Shown here in pieces: positions 34,173-43,492 of a stretch of 64,000 bases of DNA; the first letter of the stretch is position 1; every line of letters begins with the position of its first letter. The translations under genes and the position numbers were made by a program. The notes below the pieces were generated by a model. That model had not been told where the DNA came from. It made no database searches and worked only from the letters and a program-made list of their open reading frames with translations. The stretch lies in the NCBI RefSeq assembly GCF_051251125.1, contig NZ_JBPCZL010000009.1. The stretch is one strand, 5' to 3'. Source of the DNA: Carnimonas bestiolae (GTDB lineage Bacteria; Pseudomonadota; Gammaproteobacteria; Pseudomonadales; Halomonadaceae).

Positions 34173-35387
34173 ATGAGTTCACGTAGTACCCATAATCCCG
34201 TCATCATTGTGGTCAACGCAGGCTCATCCAGCCTCAAGCTATCGATCTTCACTGTTACCAAGGGTACTCCCCCTTCATTAATGCTGCACGGCGAACTGAG
34301 CGGCATTGGTAATCAGCACCCCGCTCTTACCATTTCCGACAGCAGCGGCAATACGCTCAGCACCGCTCATTTCGAGGCTCATCAGGCAAGCAACCATAGC
34401 GATGCCTACCAGCACATGCGCGATGCGCTGGATCGAGAAAGCGAAGCGTTTTCAGCGGTGGCGGTTGGGCACCGAGTGGTGCACGGTGGCGTATTTTATG
34501 AAGCGCCCGTGGTAATCGATGCCAACGTCAAGGCCACCATCGAACAGCTCACTGAACTTGCTCCACTACACCAACCGCCGGCGCTTGCGGGTATCAACGC
34601 CGTTGAAGAGCAAGCACCACAGCTGCTGCAGGTAGCAGGGTTCGATACGTCTTTTCACTTCCACCGCGATCCGCTAACCCAGTTAACCGGCCTACCTTAC
34701 CATCTTTACGAGCAGGGCCTGCGCCGTTTCGGCTTCCATGGTCTCTCGTATGAGTACATTGCGCATCAGTTGGCTTGCCAGCAACCGGCGCTTGCCCGTC
34801 AGCGCATCGTTGTCGCTCATCTCGGCGCGGGCGCTAGCCTGTGTGCGCTACGAGATGGCCGCAGTATCAATACCACCATGAGCCTTACGCCGCTTGACGG
34901 GCTACCGATGGGTACCCGCTGCGGCTCACTCGACCCCGGGCTGATGCTATATCTGCTGAAACAAGGCACCAGCATCGATGAACTGCGCAAGATGCTCTAC
35001 TACGACTCGGGGCTCAAGGGCTTGTCGGGCGTGTCGAGCGATATGCGTGAATTGCTGGAAGACAACTCGCCGCGCTGCCAGCGCGCGGTGGAGTTCTTCA
35101 CCTTCCGAGTCGCCGAAGAATTCGGTCGCATGGCGGTTTCTCTTGGTGGCGTCGATGCGCTGGTATTTACCGGTGGTATAGGCGAGCACTCTGCTGCCAT
35201 ACGCACCGCCATTTGCGAGCGCCTTGCCCCGCTGTTCGGCACTCTCCTCGATGAAACGTCCAACCACGCAGACGCGCCACAGCGCATCAGTAGCGCTGAC
35301 AGTCGCTGTCAGGTGCTGGTCATGCCGACCGATGAAGAAGGCATGTTGGCGCGCCATGTGTGGGAATTCTGGAAACAGCGTCACTAA
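34173..35387 (+). CDS. ackA: Acetate kinase
   Basis: Interconverts acetyl phosphate plus ADP with acetate plus ATP. The 404-residue protein carries NAGSSSLKLSIF, VGHRVVHGG, FDTSFH, GTRCGSLDPGL, and FTGGIGEHSA, all standard acetokinase motifs. AGGGAGAG is just upstream of ATG 34173; an in-frame extension from 34065 is unsupported. It is followed 113 bases later by phosphoketolase, so the two probably form one operon that makes ATP and acetate from phosphoketolase-derived acetyl phosphate. No pta gene is adjacent. Confidence 0.95.
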   Translation: MSSRSTHNPVIIVVNAGSSSLKLSIFTVTKGTPPSLMLHGELSGIGNQHPALTISDSSGNTLSTAHFEAHQASNHSDAYQHMRDALDRESEAFSAVAVGHRVVHGGVFYEAPVVIDANVKATIEQLTELAPLHQPPALAGINAVEEQAPQLLQVAGFDTSFHFHRDPLTQLTGLPYHLYEQGLRRFGFHGLSYEYIAHQLACQQPALARQRIVVAHLGAGASLCALRDGRSINTTMSLTPLDGLPMGTRCGSLDPGLMLYLLKQGTSIDELRKMLYYDSGLKGLSGVSSDMRELLEDNSPRCQRAVEFFTFRVAEEFGRMAVSLGGVDALVFTGGIGEHSAAIRTAICERLAPLFGTLLDETSNHADAPQRISSADSRCQVLVMPTDEEGMLARHVWEFWKQRH

Positions 35388-35500
35388 CCCCTTGCTCCGC
35401 CGGATGCCGCCGCATGCAGCACGATCAGCGCCAGCGGCCTACTCGCGCGCGCGTCGACGGCGTCCAATTACTCACTCATCCGCCATGGAGACTCTATAGC

Positions 35501-37861
35501 ATGAGCGAACATCCACTTTCCGAACATGACATCCACCTTTTCAATCAATGGTGGTGGGCAGCCAACTATCTCTCCATCGCGCAAATCTACTTGCTTGATA
35601 ACCCGCTGCTGCGCGAACCTTTGAAGCTTGAGCACACCAAACCGCGCCTATTGGGGCATTGGGGAACCACCCCAGGTTTGAACTTCATCTATCTGCACCT
35701 CAACCGCATCATTCGCGAACAGCACCATAGCGTTATGTTCATTACCGGCCCAGGTCACGGTGCACCGGGTGTTGTCGCCAGTACCTATATGGAAGGCACC
35801 TATAGCGAATGCTTCCCGGAAATTACCGAGGACCTGTGCGGTCTTAAACGCTTCATCAAGCAGTTCTCCTTCCCCGGTGGTATTCCCAGCCACACGGCCG
35901 CCACTACGCCGGGCTCCATTCACGAAGGCGGAGAATTAGGCTATTCGCTCTCCCATGCCTTCGGCGCTGCTTTCGATAATCCCGACCTTACGGTCGCCTG
36001 CGTGGTCGGCGACGGTGAGGCAGAAACCGGGCCGCTGGCAGCCTCGTGGCACAGCAACAAATTCCTCAATCCAGCCAGTGATGGCGCGGTGCTACCCATT
36101 CTGCACCTGAACGGCTACAAGATTGCCAACCCCACGCTGCTGGGCCGCATGCCCGAGGAAGAGCTGCTGCAACTGTTCCGTGGTTACGGCTATGAGCCGC
36201 TGCTGGTGGAAGGTGAACTGCCTACCCCGATGCACCAGAGGATGGCCGTAGCACTTGATTACGCCTTTGCGCGGATCAAGGAAATTCAGCGCCGTGCACG
36301 CGAGGAAGGTGCCACCGACCGCCCCGCCTGGCCGATGATCATTCTGCGCAGTCCGAAAGGCTGGACTTGCCCGAAAGAGATTGATGGACAGCGGGTTGAA
36401 GGCTTCTGGCGATCACACCAGGTGCCCTTCGCCAATCTTGGCAAACCTGAACACCTCAAGGCGCTGGAGCAGTGGCTGAAAAGCTATCATCCCGAAACCC
36501 TCTTCGATGAAGACGGCCGCCTGAACGCTGATATCCGCGCGCTGGCCCCGGAAGGCGAACTGCGCATGAGCGCGAATCCGCATACCAACGGCGGCATTCT
36601 GAAACGCCCGCTCAAGCTGCCTTCAATTCGCGATTATGCAGTAGACGTAGTGAGTCCCGGCCAAGGCAGTGGCGAAAGCACGCGCGTGCTGGGCACCTGG
36701 CTTCGCGATGTGATGGCAAACAACCTGAAAAGCGCCAACTTCCGCGTTTTCTCGCCTGATGAAAACAACTCCAATCGCCTCGATGCCGTATTGGACGCCA
36801 CGAGCCGCGCATGGCAGGAAGAAATCTTCGATTACGACGATCATCTTGCCCCCGGCGGCCATGTGATGGAGATTTTGAGCGAGCATACCGTGCAGGGCTG
36901 GTTAGAGGGATACCTGCTAACCGGGCGTCATGGCTTCTTCTCGTGCTACGAAGCCTTTATTCATATTGTCGATTCGATGTTCAGCCAGAATGCCAAATGG
37001 CTCAAGACAGCCAATGAAGTGGATTGGCGACGCCCTATTGCATCGCTCAACTATCTGCTGACCTCCCACGTGTGGCGTCAGGATCACAACGGCTTCAGCC
37101 ATCAGGACCCGGGCTTCGTTGATTATGTGGTGGGCAAGTCGCCCGACATCGTGCGCGCCTACTTCCCACCCGATGCCAACACGCTGCTGTGCGTCGCCGA
37201 TCACTGTTTGCGCAGTTGGAACCGCGTCAACGTGATTGTGGCCGGCAAACAGCCGCAGGCTCAGTGGCTAAGCATGGAAGATGCCATCAAACATACCCAT
37301 CAGGGCATAGGCATCTGGCGTTGGGCAAGCAACGATCAGGGCGGAGAGCCTGATGTCGTATTGGCCTGTGCTGGCGATATTCCCACCCAGGAAACGCTGG
37401 CGGCGGTATCGCTGCTGCGCGAACACGCTCCCAATCTCAAGGTGCGGGTAGTCAACGTTGTTGACCTGCTGACCTTAATGTCGGAAACCCAGCATCCGCA
37501 CGGGCTCGGCGAAGCGGAATTCAATGCGATATTTACGCTTAACAAGCCGGTCATTTTTGCCTATCACGGCAACCCGCAGTTGGTTCACCGACTCATTTAC
37601 AAACGCCAGAATGCGCGTAACTTCCACGTGCATGGTTTCAGGGAGGAAGGTACCACCACAACGCCTTTCGATATGACCGTAATGAATCATCTTGATCGCT
37701 TCCATATCGTGCTCAATACGCTCCAGCGCATTCCGGGCATGAACGATCAATCCGCCTATCTCACGCAGTTTGTACGCGACAAGCTGGTAGAGCACCGCCT
37801 CTACGTCGCCGAGCACGGCGTCGATATGCCGGAGATTCTTGACTGGCAGTGGAGTTCGTAA
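35501..37861 (+). CDS. xfp: Phosphoketolase (xylulose-5-P / fructose-6-P)
   Basis: Thiamine-diphosphate enzyme that splits xylulose-5-phosphate (and often fructose-6-phosphate) to acetyl phosphate and an aldose phosphate. The 786-residue length is standard. Signatures include GHWGTTPGLNFIYLHLNR, TGPGHGAPG, GGELGYSLSHAFGAAFDNP and the ThDP motif GDGEAETGPLAASWHSNKF. The C-terminal SHQDPGFVDYV and RQNARNFHVHGFREEGTTTT are also typical. ATG 35501 has GGAG 11 bases upstream; the in-frame run back to 35360 overlaps ackA and is rejected. With ackA it gives an oxygen-independent ATP route. Whether it takes F6P as well cannot be read by eye. Confidence 0.95.
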   Translation: MSEHPLSEHDIHLFNQWWWAANYLSIAQIYLLDNPLLREPLKLEHTKPRLLGHWGTTPGLNFIYLHLNRIIREQHHSVMFITGPGHGAPGVVASTYMEGTYSECFPEITEDLCGLKRFIKQFSFPGGIPSHTAATTPGSIHEGGELGYSLSHAFGAAFDNPDLTVACVVGDGEAETGPLAASWHSNKFLNPASDGAVLPILHLNGYKIANPTLLGRMPEEELLQLFRGYGYEPLLVEGELPTPMHQRMAVALDYAFARIKEIQRRAREEGATDRPAWPMIILRSPKGWTCPKEIDGQRVEGFWRSHQVPFANLGKPEHLKALEQWLKSYHPETLFDEDGRLNADIRALAPEGELRMSANPHTNGGILKRPLKLPSIRDYAVDVVSPGQGSGESTRVLGTWLRDVMANNLKSANFRVFSPDENNSNRLDAVLDATSRAWQEEIFDYDDHLAPGGHVMEILSEHTVQGWLEGYLLTGRHGFFSCYEAFIHIVDSMFSQNAKWLKTANEVDWRRPIASLNYLLTSHVWRQDHNGFSHQDPGFVDYVVGKSPDIVRAYFPPDANTLLCVADHCLRSWNRVNVIVAGKQPQAQWLSMEDAIKHTHQGIGIWRWASNDQGGEPDVVLACAGDIPTQETLAAVSLLREHAPNLKVRVVNVVDLLTLMSETQHPHGLGEAEFNAIFTLNKPVIFAYHGNPQLVHRLIYKRQNARNFHVHGFREEGTTTTPFDMTVMNHLDRFHIVLNTLQRIPGMNDQSAYLTQFVRDKLVEHRLYVAEHGVDMPEILDWQWSS

Positions 37862-37923
37862 CGGGCTAACGCCTGTGGAAACGCGCTAATACCTGCAAGA
37901 AAGGGCTAGCGTCCACAAAGAAA
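37861..37923. repeat. Three imperfect 21-base tandem repeats after xfp
   Basis: Starting at the xfp stop codon, units beginning ACGGGCTAACGCCTGTGGAA, ACGCGCTAATACCTGCAAGAA and AGGGCTAGCGTCCACAAAGAA follow one another. Their shared core is GCTAAYRCC. They sit just ahead of a terminator-like hairpin. Confidence 0.55.
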
Positions 37924-37926
37924 GGA

Positions 37927-37964
37927 ACAACGCCGCAGAGGGAAACCTCTTGCGGCGTTGTTTA
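37927..37964 (+). terminator. Terminator-like hairpin of ackA-xfp
   Basis: ACAACGCCGCA pairs with TGCGGCGTTGT over 11 bases around a GAGGGAAACCTCT upper hairpin. It is followed by TTATGG, a weak T tract. It is 66 bases after the xfp stop. Confidence 0.7.
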
Positions 37965-38108
37965 TGGTAGCGCGGCGTTGGGCGTTGGGCAGGCTACGAC
38001 GTGGTACGTATCTGGCCGCCCTCGCCCGGATTATTTCAGGCCTGTAAGGGTTGAAGCACTCTTCAGCGCTCCACTACTGCTATGGGTAAGCGTGTACCTC
38101 ATCGGGGC

Positions 38109-38143
38109 AATAAAAAGGGGCTGAGTCGCCATGACTCAGCCCC
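38109..38143 (-). terminator. Terminator of the L,D-transpeptidase gene
   Basis: On the minus strand GGGGCTGAGTC and GACTCAGCCCC form a perfect 11-base stem with an ATGGC loop, followed by TTTTTATT. Confidence 0.92.
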
Positions 38144-38171
38144 TTGTTGCTAACCGCGGTGATCGACCGCC

Positions 38172-39629
38172 TTAGGGCGCGCCTTGCACCGCTTGTTTGC
38201 TATCACCTGCCTGCAGCGGTTTACCCGGAGCGGTGGCGAACAGACCGCTAGGATCACTCTCTGCGATACCTTGCAGGCTTTTCGCGCCAATCGCATGGTT
38301 GCCGAGCTGGTAAGGATCAGGCCATACCGTCGGCTTGCCCTCGACGACGTCAACTACTGAGGCCACGGTACGCACCAGCGTTGACTCATTAACACTTGAG
38401 AACATGGTCAAGCGCTTGTCGAGCTTGCTCTGCAGCTGCGCAGGAGAAAGCGGCCCGATGGTTTCTGCAAGACCTGCCCACTGCTGAACGCGAATGCAGC
38501 CGTGTGAACGCGCGCGCCATGCAGAACCAAACAACGACTTGTTGTTGGTATCGTGCAGGAAGATCGCCTGATTGTTATTGGTGGTAAAGCGCAGCAGACC
38601 GAGCGGATTGCTTGGCCCCGGCGGCGTGCGCTGATAGCCGTTTTTGGCAATGGACGCTGGCGCAACCCAATCGGGCGAATACTTGAGGCCGGTGATACGG
38701 GTCCAGAACAGCGGCGTCGGATGGTCCTTGGTACCCACCACAACACGGCTTTCCAACACTTGCTTACCGTCGGAGGTACGAATCAGGTGCAACGTGTAGG
38801 AAGGCACGTTGATCAACGCAATATAGCGAGCGCCATGCGCCCGTGCACCGCGTACTTGCTGATCGATCGCGGTCGCCCAGATCTTGAGCGCCTCAGCCTG
38901 ATGGGCAGGGGTTGTATTTAGCGCCGTTGCCACCTGCGGGCCCACTACACCATCGGCCACCAAACCGTGATCGCTTTGGAAATGTTTGACGGCCGCCTGC
39001 ACTTCGTCATCGAACGTCGTGCCTTTGTCAGCAGTGGTCGCGCTATCGTAGAAGTTGAAGGAGCCATCCTCCTGCTCTTCCTTGTCGAGATAGCCCCACG
39101 CCTGCAAATGCTCGATAAGCGATGCGACCTGCTCACCGCTGTCGCCCTCACGCAGCGGCGAAGTTGCCTTGAGCGGCGCTAGCGAGCTGTCACCGGTCGA
39201 CTGAGCCTGAAGCAGCTTGCCAGCGGCATCGCGCACGGTATCGGAGAAGCTTTGCTGCGCCAACGGCTGAGCCGGGTTGTTAAGCGGGCTCGGCTGGGAG
39301 GCCACATTGGGCACCTTCCAGTTGCCTGGTTTGGGCTTAGGTTTCGGCTTGGGTTTGGGGGCTGGCTGTTCCGCGGGCTTGTCAGCCTGAGCCGCTTCGT
39401 CTTCGGACCCGGTTGCGCCGCTGTCGCTCTTATCGGCGCCTGCATCCGACGGGGAGTCGGACTGCTGCTCAGTGGCAGTACTATCGTCAGACGCCGCTCC
39501 CGCACCAGTGGCTGAAGAAGGAAGGCTCTGTGCGCTTACCCCTGAGCAGCAGGCAATTAACAGCGCAGCCGCCGCGTAGCGTGGGATAGCGCCCCCTGTT
39601 ACCGCGAAGCGATTAAAAAACATGCTCAC
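38172..39629 (-). CDS. L,D-transpeptidase (YkuD domain, LdtD/YcbB-like) with peptidoglycan-binding domain
   Basis: Periplasmic enzyme that makes 3-3 peptidoglycan crosslinks or attaches proteins to the wall. After a signal peptide (AALLIACCSGVSAQS) comes a disordered Ser/Asp/Ala-rich stretch and a PKPKPKPKPKPG spacer near residue 90. A peptidoglycan-binding type 1 domain (LREGDSGEQVASLIEHLQAWGYL, VADGVVGPQVATALN) and the YkuD catalytic domain follow, with catalytic Cys378 in SHGCIRVQ. At 485 residues it is shorter than E. coli LdtD (615). The GTG at 39629 has GGGAG eight bases upstream; ATG 39623 is an alternative. Confidence 0.9.
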   Translation of the reverse strand: MSMFFNRFAVTGGAIPRYAAAALLIACCSGVSAQSLPSSATGAGAASDDSTATEQQSDSPSDAGADKSDSGATGSEDEAAQADKPAEQPAPKPKPKPKPKPGNWKVPNVASQPSPLNNPAQPLAQQSFSDTVRDAAGKLLQAQSTGDSSLAPLKATSPLREGDSGEQVASLIEHLQAWGYLDKEEQEDGSFNFYDSATTADKGTTFDDEVQAAVKHFQSDHGLVADGVVGPQVATALNTTPAHQAEALKIWATAIDQQVRGARAHGARYIALINVPSYTLHLIRTSDGKQVLESRVVVGTKDHPTPLFWTRITGLKYSPDWVAPASIAKNGYQRTPPGPSNPLGLLRFTTNNNQAIFLHDTNNKSLFGSAWRARSHGCIRVQQWAGLAETIGPLSPAQLQSKLDKRLTMFSSVNESTLVRTVASVVDVVEGKPTVWPDPYQLGNHAIGAKSLQGIAESDPSGLFATAPGKPLQAGDSKQAVQGAP

Positions 39630-39845
39630 CCTGACGTCTCCCGATACTCAAACGTATCTCATTTTTTTACTGACTGGGTTCACCCTAGCCCGAAATGGCG
39701 CAATTTACGAACCCATTACAAGAAAGCTGTGCTTTCAGTCAGCGTCGCATCGATCGACGTCATCGATGAAACCGCTGAATTCGATTGAAGTCATCTTAGT
39801 TTAACAGCTTCGCAGCAGCAGATGAAAAAAGCACCGCCTACCACG

Positions 39846-39878
39846 AAAAAAGCCGCCCCCAATCGGGACGGCTTTTTT
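39846..39878 (-). terminator. Terminator of tRNA-Ser
   Basis: AAAAAAGCCG and CGGCTTTTTT flank a short loop, giving a stem with T tract on the minus strand just past the tRNA 3' end. Confidence 0.85.
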
Positions 39879-39886
39879 GGAATTCA

Positions 39887-39976
<90 letters not shown>

Positions 39977-40182
39977 TGCACTGGCTGCCACATTGGGCAA
40001 CGAGAACGGCGCACACTCTATCCGCATTCGGCGCATTTTGCAAGCGATTCAGTAAATTACCCTGACCGCCCTATCACCGCTTATACGTTGGCCGTTGCTG
40101 ATCACAACGGCCAATAGTCTGTGGTTCGCTGCTTTCCTGAGCCTCACATGCACCGGAGCATTACCGCGAAACGATGCTATCG

Positions 40183-40740
40183 CTACGTCCAGCGCTCAAC
40201 GAAATCCTTGGGCTGCAAATTGGGCAGCTTTTTCTCGTGCCCCACTTTGTGGCCCAGATAGATAAAGCCGACCAGCTCATCGACGGGCGTTAGCCCGAAG
40301 CCTTCGCGCACCACCGGACTATGGGCGAAGTCGCCGGTGCGCCACATGGCTCCCAGCCCCTCAACCTCGGCCGCGTAAAGCATGGCGTGCGCGGCACAGG
40401 CAGCGGAAGCTACCTGCTCAACGCGCGGTACCTTCTTATTGTCCTTAATGCGCGCAATCACCGCAATGATCATTGGGGCACGCTCCGCTTTTAGCTTGAT
40501 GGACTCAAGCTTGTCTGCACTGATATCGGGCTTGCGCAGCTTTTCAGCACGCGCGCTCAAATCGCCGAGCCGTTTACGCCCTTCGCCGCTGATCTCGACA
40601 AAACGCCACGGCGCTAGACCCTTGTGATCCGGTGCGCGTAGCGCGGCGCGATAAAGGGTATCGAGCTGCTCTGCTGTGGGCGCAGGGCCCTCTAGCTTGC
40701 CGTGAGAATTACGCTTGAGTAGCAGCGTTTTGGCATCCAT
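40183..40740 (-). CDS. ydjA: Nitroreductase family protein YdjA
   Basis: Compact FMN-dependent nitroreductase of 185 residues, the size of E. coli YdjA (183). MDAKTLLLKRNSHGKLEGPAP, the FMN-binding RAALRAPDHKGLAPWRFVEI and the C-terminal GFIYLGHKVGHEKK-type block with EGLGAMWRTGD are recognisable. Physiological substrate unknown. ATG 40740 has AAGAGG upstream; an in-frame start at 40764 adds eight residues without family support. It stands alone. Confidence 0.9.
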   Translation of the reverse strand: MDAKTLLLKRNSHGKLEGPAPTAEQLDTLYRAALRAPDHKGLAPWRFVEISGEGRKRLGDLSARAEKLRKPDISADKLESIKLKAERAPMIIAVIARIKDNKKVPRVEQVASAACAAHAMLYAAEVEGLGAMWRTGDFAHSPVVREGFGLTPVDELVGFIYLGHKVGHEKKLPNLQPKDFVERWT

Positions 40741-40922
40741 GGATGGCCTCTTTTCAACGATCAAAAATGGTGAAGATAACAGCGCTATGCCGCTCTTTCA
40801 GGTCGATGCATTACGCCCAACGGCTCTTGGGCTGCTGGGAATTGCTCCGTGTCAGTGCAGCGCCAGCTGAGCGGATGGCGACGGATGACGGCACACCCAG
40901 CCAGCCGCTGAGCCAGCCAACG

Positions 40923-41777
40923 CTACTGGCGGGCGGTACGCTTTTCAAGCCACGTGGGATCAAGCGCATCGAAGCTGCTCGCACGACAGGGGTTGATATC
41001 CAACCCTCCTCGACGCGTGTAGCGCGCCATCACCGCAAGCTCGGTTGGCTGGGTGCGCTCGCGCAAATCCAGGTAGATGCGCTCAACGCAGTGCTCGTGG
41101 AAATCCTGATGATTACGGTACGACACCAGATACGCCAGTAACCCTTCGCGGTCGATTTGCGGGCCTTTGTAGCGAACTATCACGCTGCCCCAGTCAGGCT
41201 GGCCGGTAACCGGACAGTTCGACTTCAGCAGGTGGGAATGCAGAACTTCCTCTACCATCTGCTCGCTATCGGCACTCAGCAGCTCAGGAGCAGGCGTATA
41301 GTGACTGATGGCGACGTCCAGATCATCGATGCACTCGCCACCAAGCGCCGCAATTGCGAAGTCGGTGCTGTCGAGCTTGTGCAGGCTGACCATCACATCG
41401 GCGTGCACGGCTTCTGACAGATCCCACTCGAGGCGTTCAATCACCTCACCTTCATTGGCAAAGTGCGTGCTGTTGAAACCGTTCAGGTAAAGCTTAAACG
41501 ACTTCGACTCGATCAAATGACTCGAATTTGCCGGAATGCCGAAACGTGCCAACCGCACCACTGGCTTACCGTTCCGGTCGAGCCACGACAGCTCGAACGC
41601 CTGCCACAAATCGAGCCCAACGAAGGGTAGCTCGCTATGAGCATCGAGCCCTAGCGCGCCACGATTGGTAGCGCGCGCGATGGGAAACAATAGCCCGGCA
41701 TCATAATGATCGGGATAGGCCGAACTCTGGCCTAGCGGCGCATGCGCAAGGCCTTGGTCTGAAGGTGCATCGGTCAT
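40923..41777 (-). CDS. queF: NADPH-dependent preQ0 reductase QueF (long type)
   Basis: Reduces 7-cyano-7-deazaguanine to preQ1 in queuosine biosynthesis. The 284-residue length is the two-domain (type II) form. The substrate/NADPH motif ESKSFKLYLNGFN is at about 90-102, the catalytic Cys188 lies in KSNCPVTGQPDW with Asp195, matching E. coli Cys190 and Asp197. The ATG shares its A with the yadH stop (TAATG), so it is translationally coupled to the ABC exporter genes. The three genes form an operon, although no functional link between them is known. Confidence 0.96.
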   Translation of the reverse strand: MTDAPSDQGLAHAPLGQSSAYPDHYDAGLLFPIARATNRGALGLDAHSELPFVGLDLWQAFELSWLDRNGKPVVRLARFGIPANSSHLIESKSFKLYLNGFNSTHFANEGEVIERLEWDLSEAVHADVMVSLHKLDSTDFAIAALGGECIDDLDVAISHYTPAPELLSADSEQMVEEVLHSHLLKSNCPVTGQPDWGSVIVRYKGPQIDREGLLAYLVSYRNHQDFHEHCVERIYLDLRERTQPTELAVMARYTRRGGLDINPCRASSFDALDPTWLEKRTARQ

Positions 41778-42550
41778 TAGTGACGAATTCCCTTACCGCG
41801 GTTGAGCATGCTCAGCGCCACCGCAAAGAGCACGACATTAAAGGCAATAATCGCGCCCAACGCCCAGCCCGCCGAGATATCGGACACGCCCAGGATGCCA
41901 TAGCGGAAGGTGTTAACCATGTACAGAATCGGGTTGAGCTGCGAGACGTGCTGCCAGAAGGTCGGCAGCGTGTGGATCGAGTAGAAGACTCCGCCCAGAT
42001 AGGTTAGCGGCGTCAGCACGAACACCGGCACAATCGAAATATCATCGAACTTGTTGCCCAGCAATGCGTTAATAAACCCCCCGATTGAAAACAGCAGCGA
42101 CGTCAGCACCACCACGATCAGCGTCAGCAGCGGATGCACGATATCAAGACGGGTGAAGAACATCGACACCACCGTCACGATAACGCCCACCAGCAGCCCG
42201 CGCGCCGCGCCACCGGCGATATAGCCCGCCAGAATGGCCCAATTGGGCATCGGCGAGACGATCAGTTCTTCTACCGAGCGCTGAAACTTGGTGCCGAAAA
42301 ACGACGACGCCACATTCGAGTAGCTGTTGGTGATCACCGACATCATGATCAGCCCCGGCACGATGTAATCGATATAGGGAAAGCCATCCATCTGACCGAT
42401 GCGTGAGCCGACCAGATTACCGAAGATCAAAAAGTACATTGCCATGGTGATCGATGGCGGCAGCAGCGTTTGCGGCCATATACGCATAAAACGGCGCACT
42501 TCGCGCACCAGCACGGTCCAGAAGGCGACCCAGATTTGTTGATACTTCAT
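41777..42550 (-). CDS. yadH: ABC-2 type exporter permease (YadH-like)
   Basis: A 257-residue ABC-2 permease with six membrane spans. Conserved stretches include RIWPQTLLPPSITMAMYFLIFG, RSVEELIVSPMP and the ABC-2 signature region TPLTYLGGVFYSIHTLPTFW. It begins directly after the stop of the ATPase gene (no bases between) and ends overlapping queF. Substrate unknown; the family covers drug and polysaccharide exporters. Symbol by similarity to E. coli YadH. Confidence 0.9.
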   Translation of the reverse strand: MKYQQIWVAFWTVLVREVRRFMRIWPQTLLPPSITMAMYFLIFGNLVGSRIGQMDGFPYIDYIVPGLIMMSVITNSYSNVASSFFGTKFQRSVEELIVSPMPNWAILAGYIAGGAARGLLVGVIVTVVSMFFTRLDIVHPLLTLIVVVLTSLLFSIGGFINALLGNKFDDISIVPVFVLTPLTYLGGVFYSIHTLPTFWQHVSQLNPILYMVNTFRYGILGVSDISAGWALGAIIAFNVVLFAVALSMLNRGKGIRH

Positions 42551-43492
42551 TCAGCGAATTCCCCCTGCTTCCTGACCGTGATCCACCAGTGCGACAAACA
42601 GCTCTTCCAAACGGTTACTGCGGTTACGCAGCGACGTTACGCTGATGCCCTGCTGTGACAATTGCTCAAAGGCGTCGTTGATGTGCTGACCTCGCTTCAC
42701 CGACAGCGCCAGCTGGCCGCTATCAAGCAGCTCAACCTGGAAACCTTCGAGTACAGGCGCTTGAGTGATCGGCACCTGGGTATCCAGCAGGAAGGTTTCG
42801 ACATCCAGCTCGGCGAGCAGATCGCGCATGCTGCTGTCTTTAACGATAGTGCCCTGATCGATAATGGCGATGTTGCCGCACAGCGCTTCTGCTTCCTCGA
42901 GATAGTGCGTGGTCAGGATGATGGTGGTGCCTTCGAGCTCGTTGATACGCTGCATGTATTCCCACATGCTGCGGCGCAGCTCGATATCGACGCCCGCAGT
43001 GGGCTCGTCGAGAATCAGCAAGCGCGGCCGATGCACCAGCGCCCGCGCAATCATCAAGCGACGCTTCATGCCGCCCGACAGCGTGCGCGCCTGCTGATCG
43101 CGCTTATCGCCGAGACCCAGGTCGTCGAGCAACTGGCGTGTACGCGCTAGCGCTTTCTTGCGCGGAATACCGTAGAACCCGGCTTGCGCCAGCACGATAT
43201 CCTCGACCTTCTCGAAGGGATTGAAATTGAATTCCTGTGGGACCACACCTAGCTGGTATTTGGCGAGAGAGAAATCGCGGTCGATATCGATACCGAAGAT
43301 CTCGACCTTGCCCGCCGATTTGTTGACCATTGAAGAGACAATCCCCAGCGTGGTCGACTTACCGGCCCCGTTAGGACCCAGCAGCGCAAAAAAGTCGCCA
43401 TCGTTAACCGTAAGGTCGATGCCCTTGAGGGCCTGGTGCTGATTGCTATAAACCTTGGTCAAGCCACGGATGGATAGGGCTGGAACCGACAT
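42551..43492 (-). CDS. yadG: ABC exporter ATP-binding protein (YadG-like)
   Basis: A 313-residue ATPase: Walker A GPNGAGKST at about 38-46, Q-loop VPQEFNFNPFE, signature LSGGMKRRLMIARAL, Walker B LLILDEPTAGVD and switch His in LTTHYLEEAE. A C-terminal extension of ~80 residues is typical of YadG and drug-resistance ABC-2 ATPases. It energises the adjacent permease. First gene of yadG-yadH-queF. Confidence 0.93.
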   Translation of the reverse strand: MSVPALSIRGLTKVYSNQHQALKGIDLTVNDGDFFALLGPNGAGKSTTLGIVSSMVNKSAGKVEIFGIDIDRDFSLAKYQLGVVPQEFNFNPFEKVEDIVLAQAGFYGIPRKKALARTRQLLDDLGLGDKRDQQARTLSGGMKRRLMIARALVHRPRLLILDEPTAGVDIELRRSMWEYMQRINELEGTTIILTTHYLEEAEALCGNIAIIDQGTIVKDSSMRDLLAELDVETFLLDTQVPITQAPVLEGFQVELLDSGQLALSVKRGQHINDAFEQLSQQGISVTSLRNRSNRLEELFVALVDHGQEAGGIR

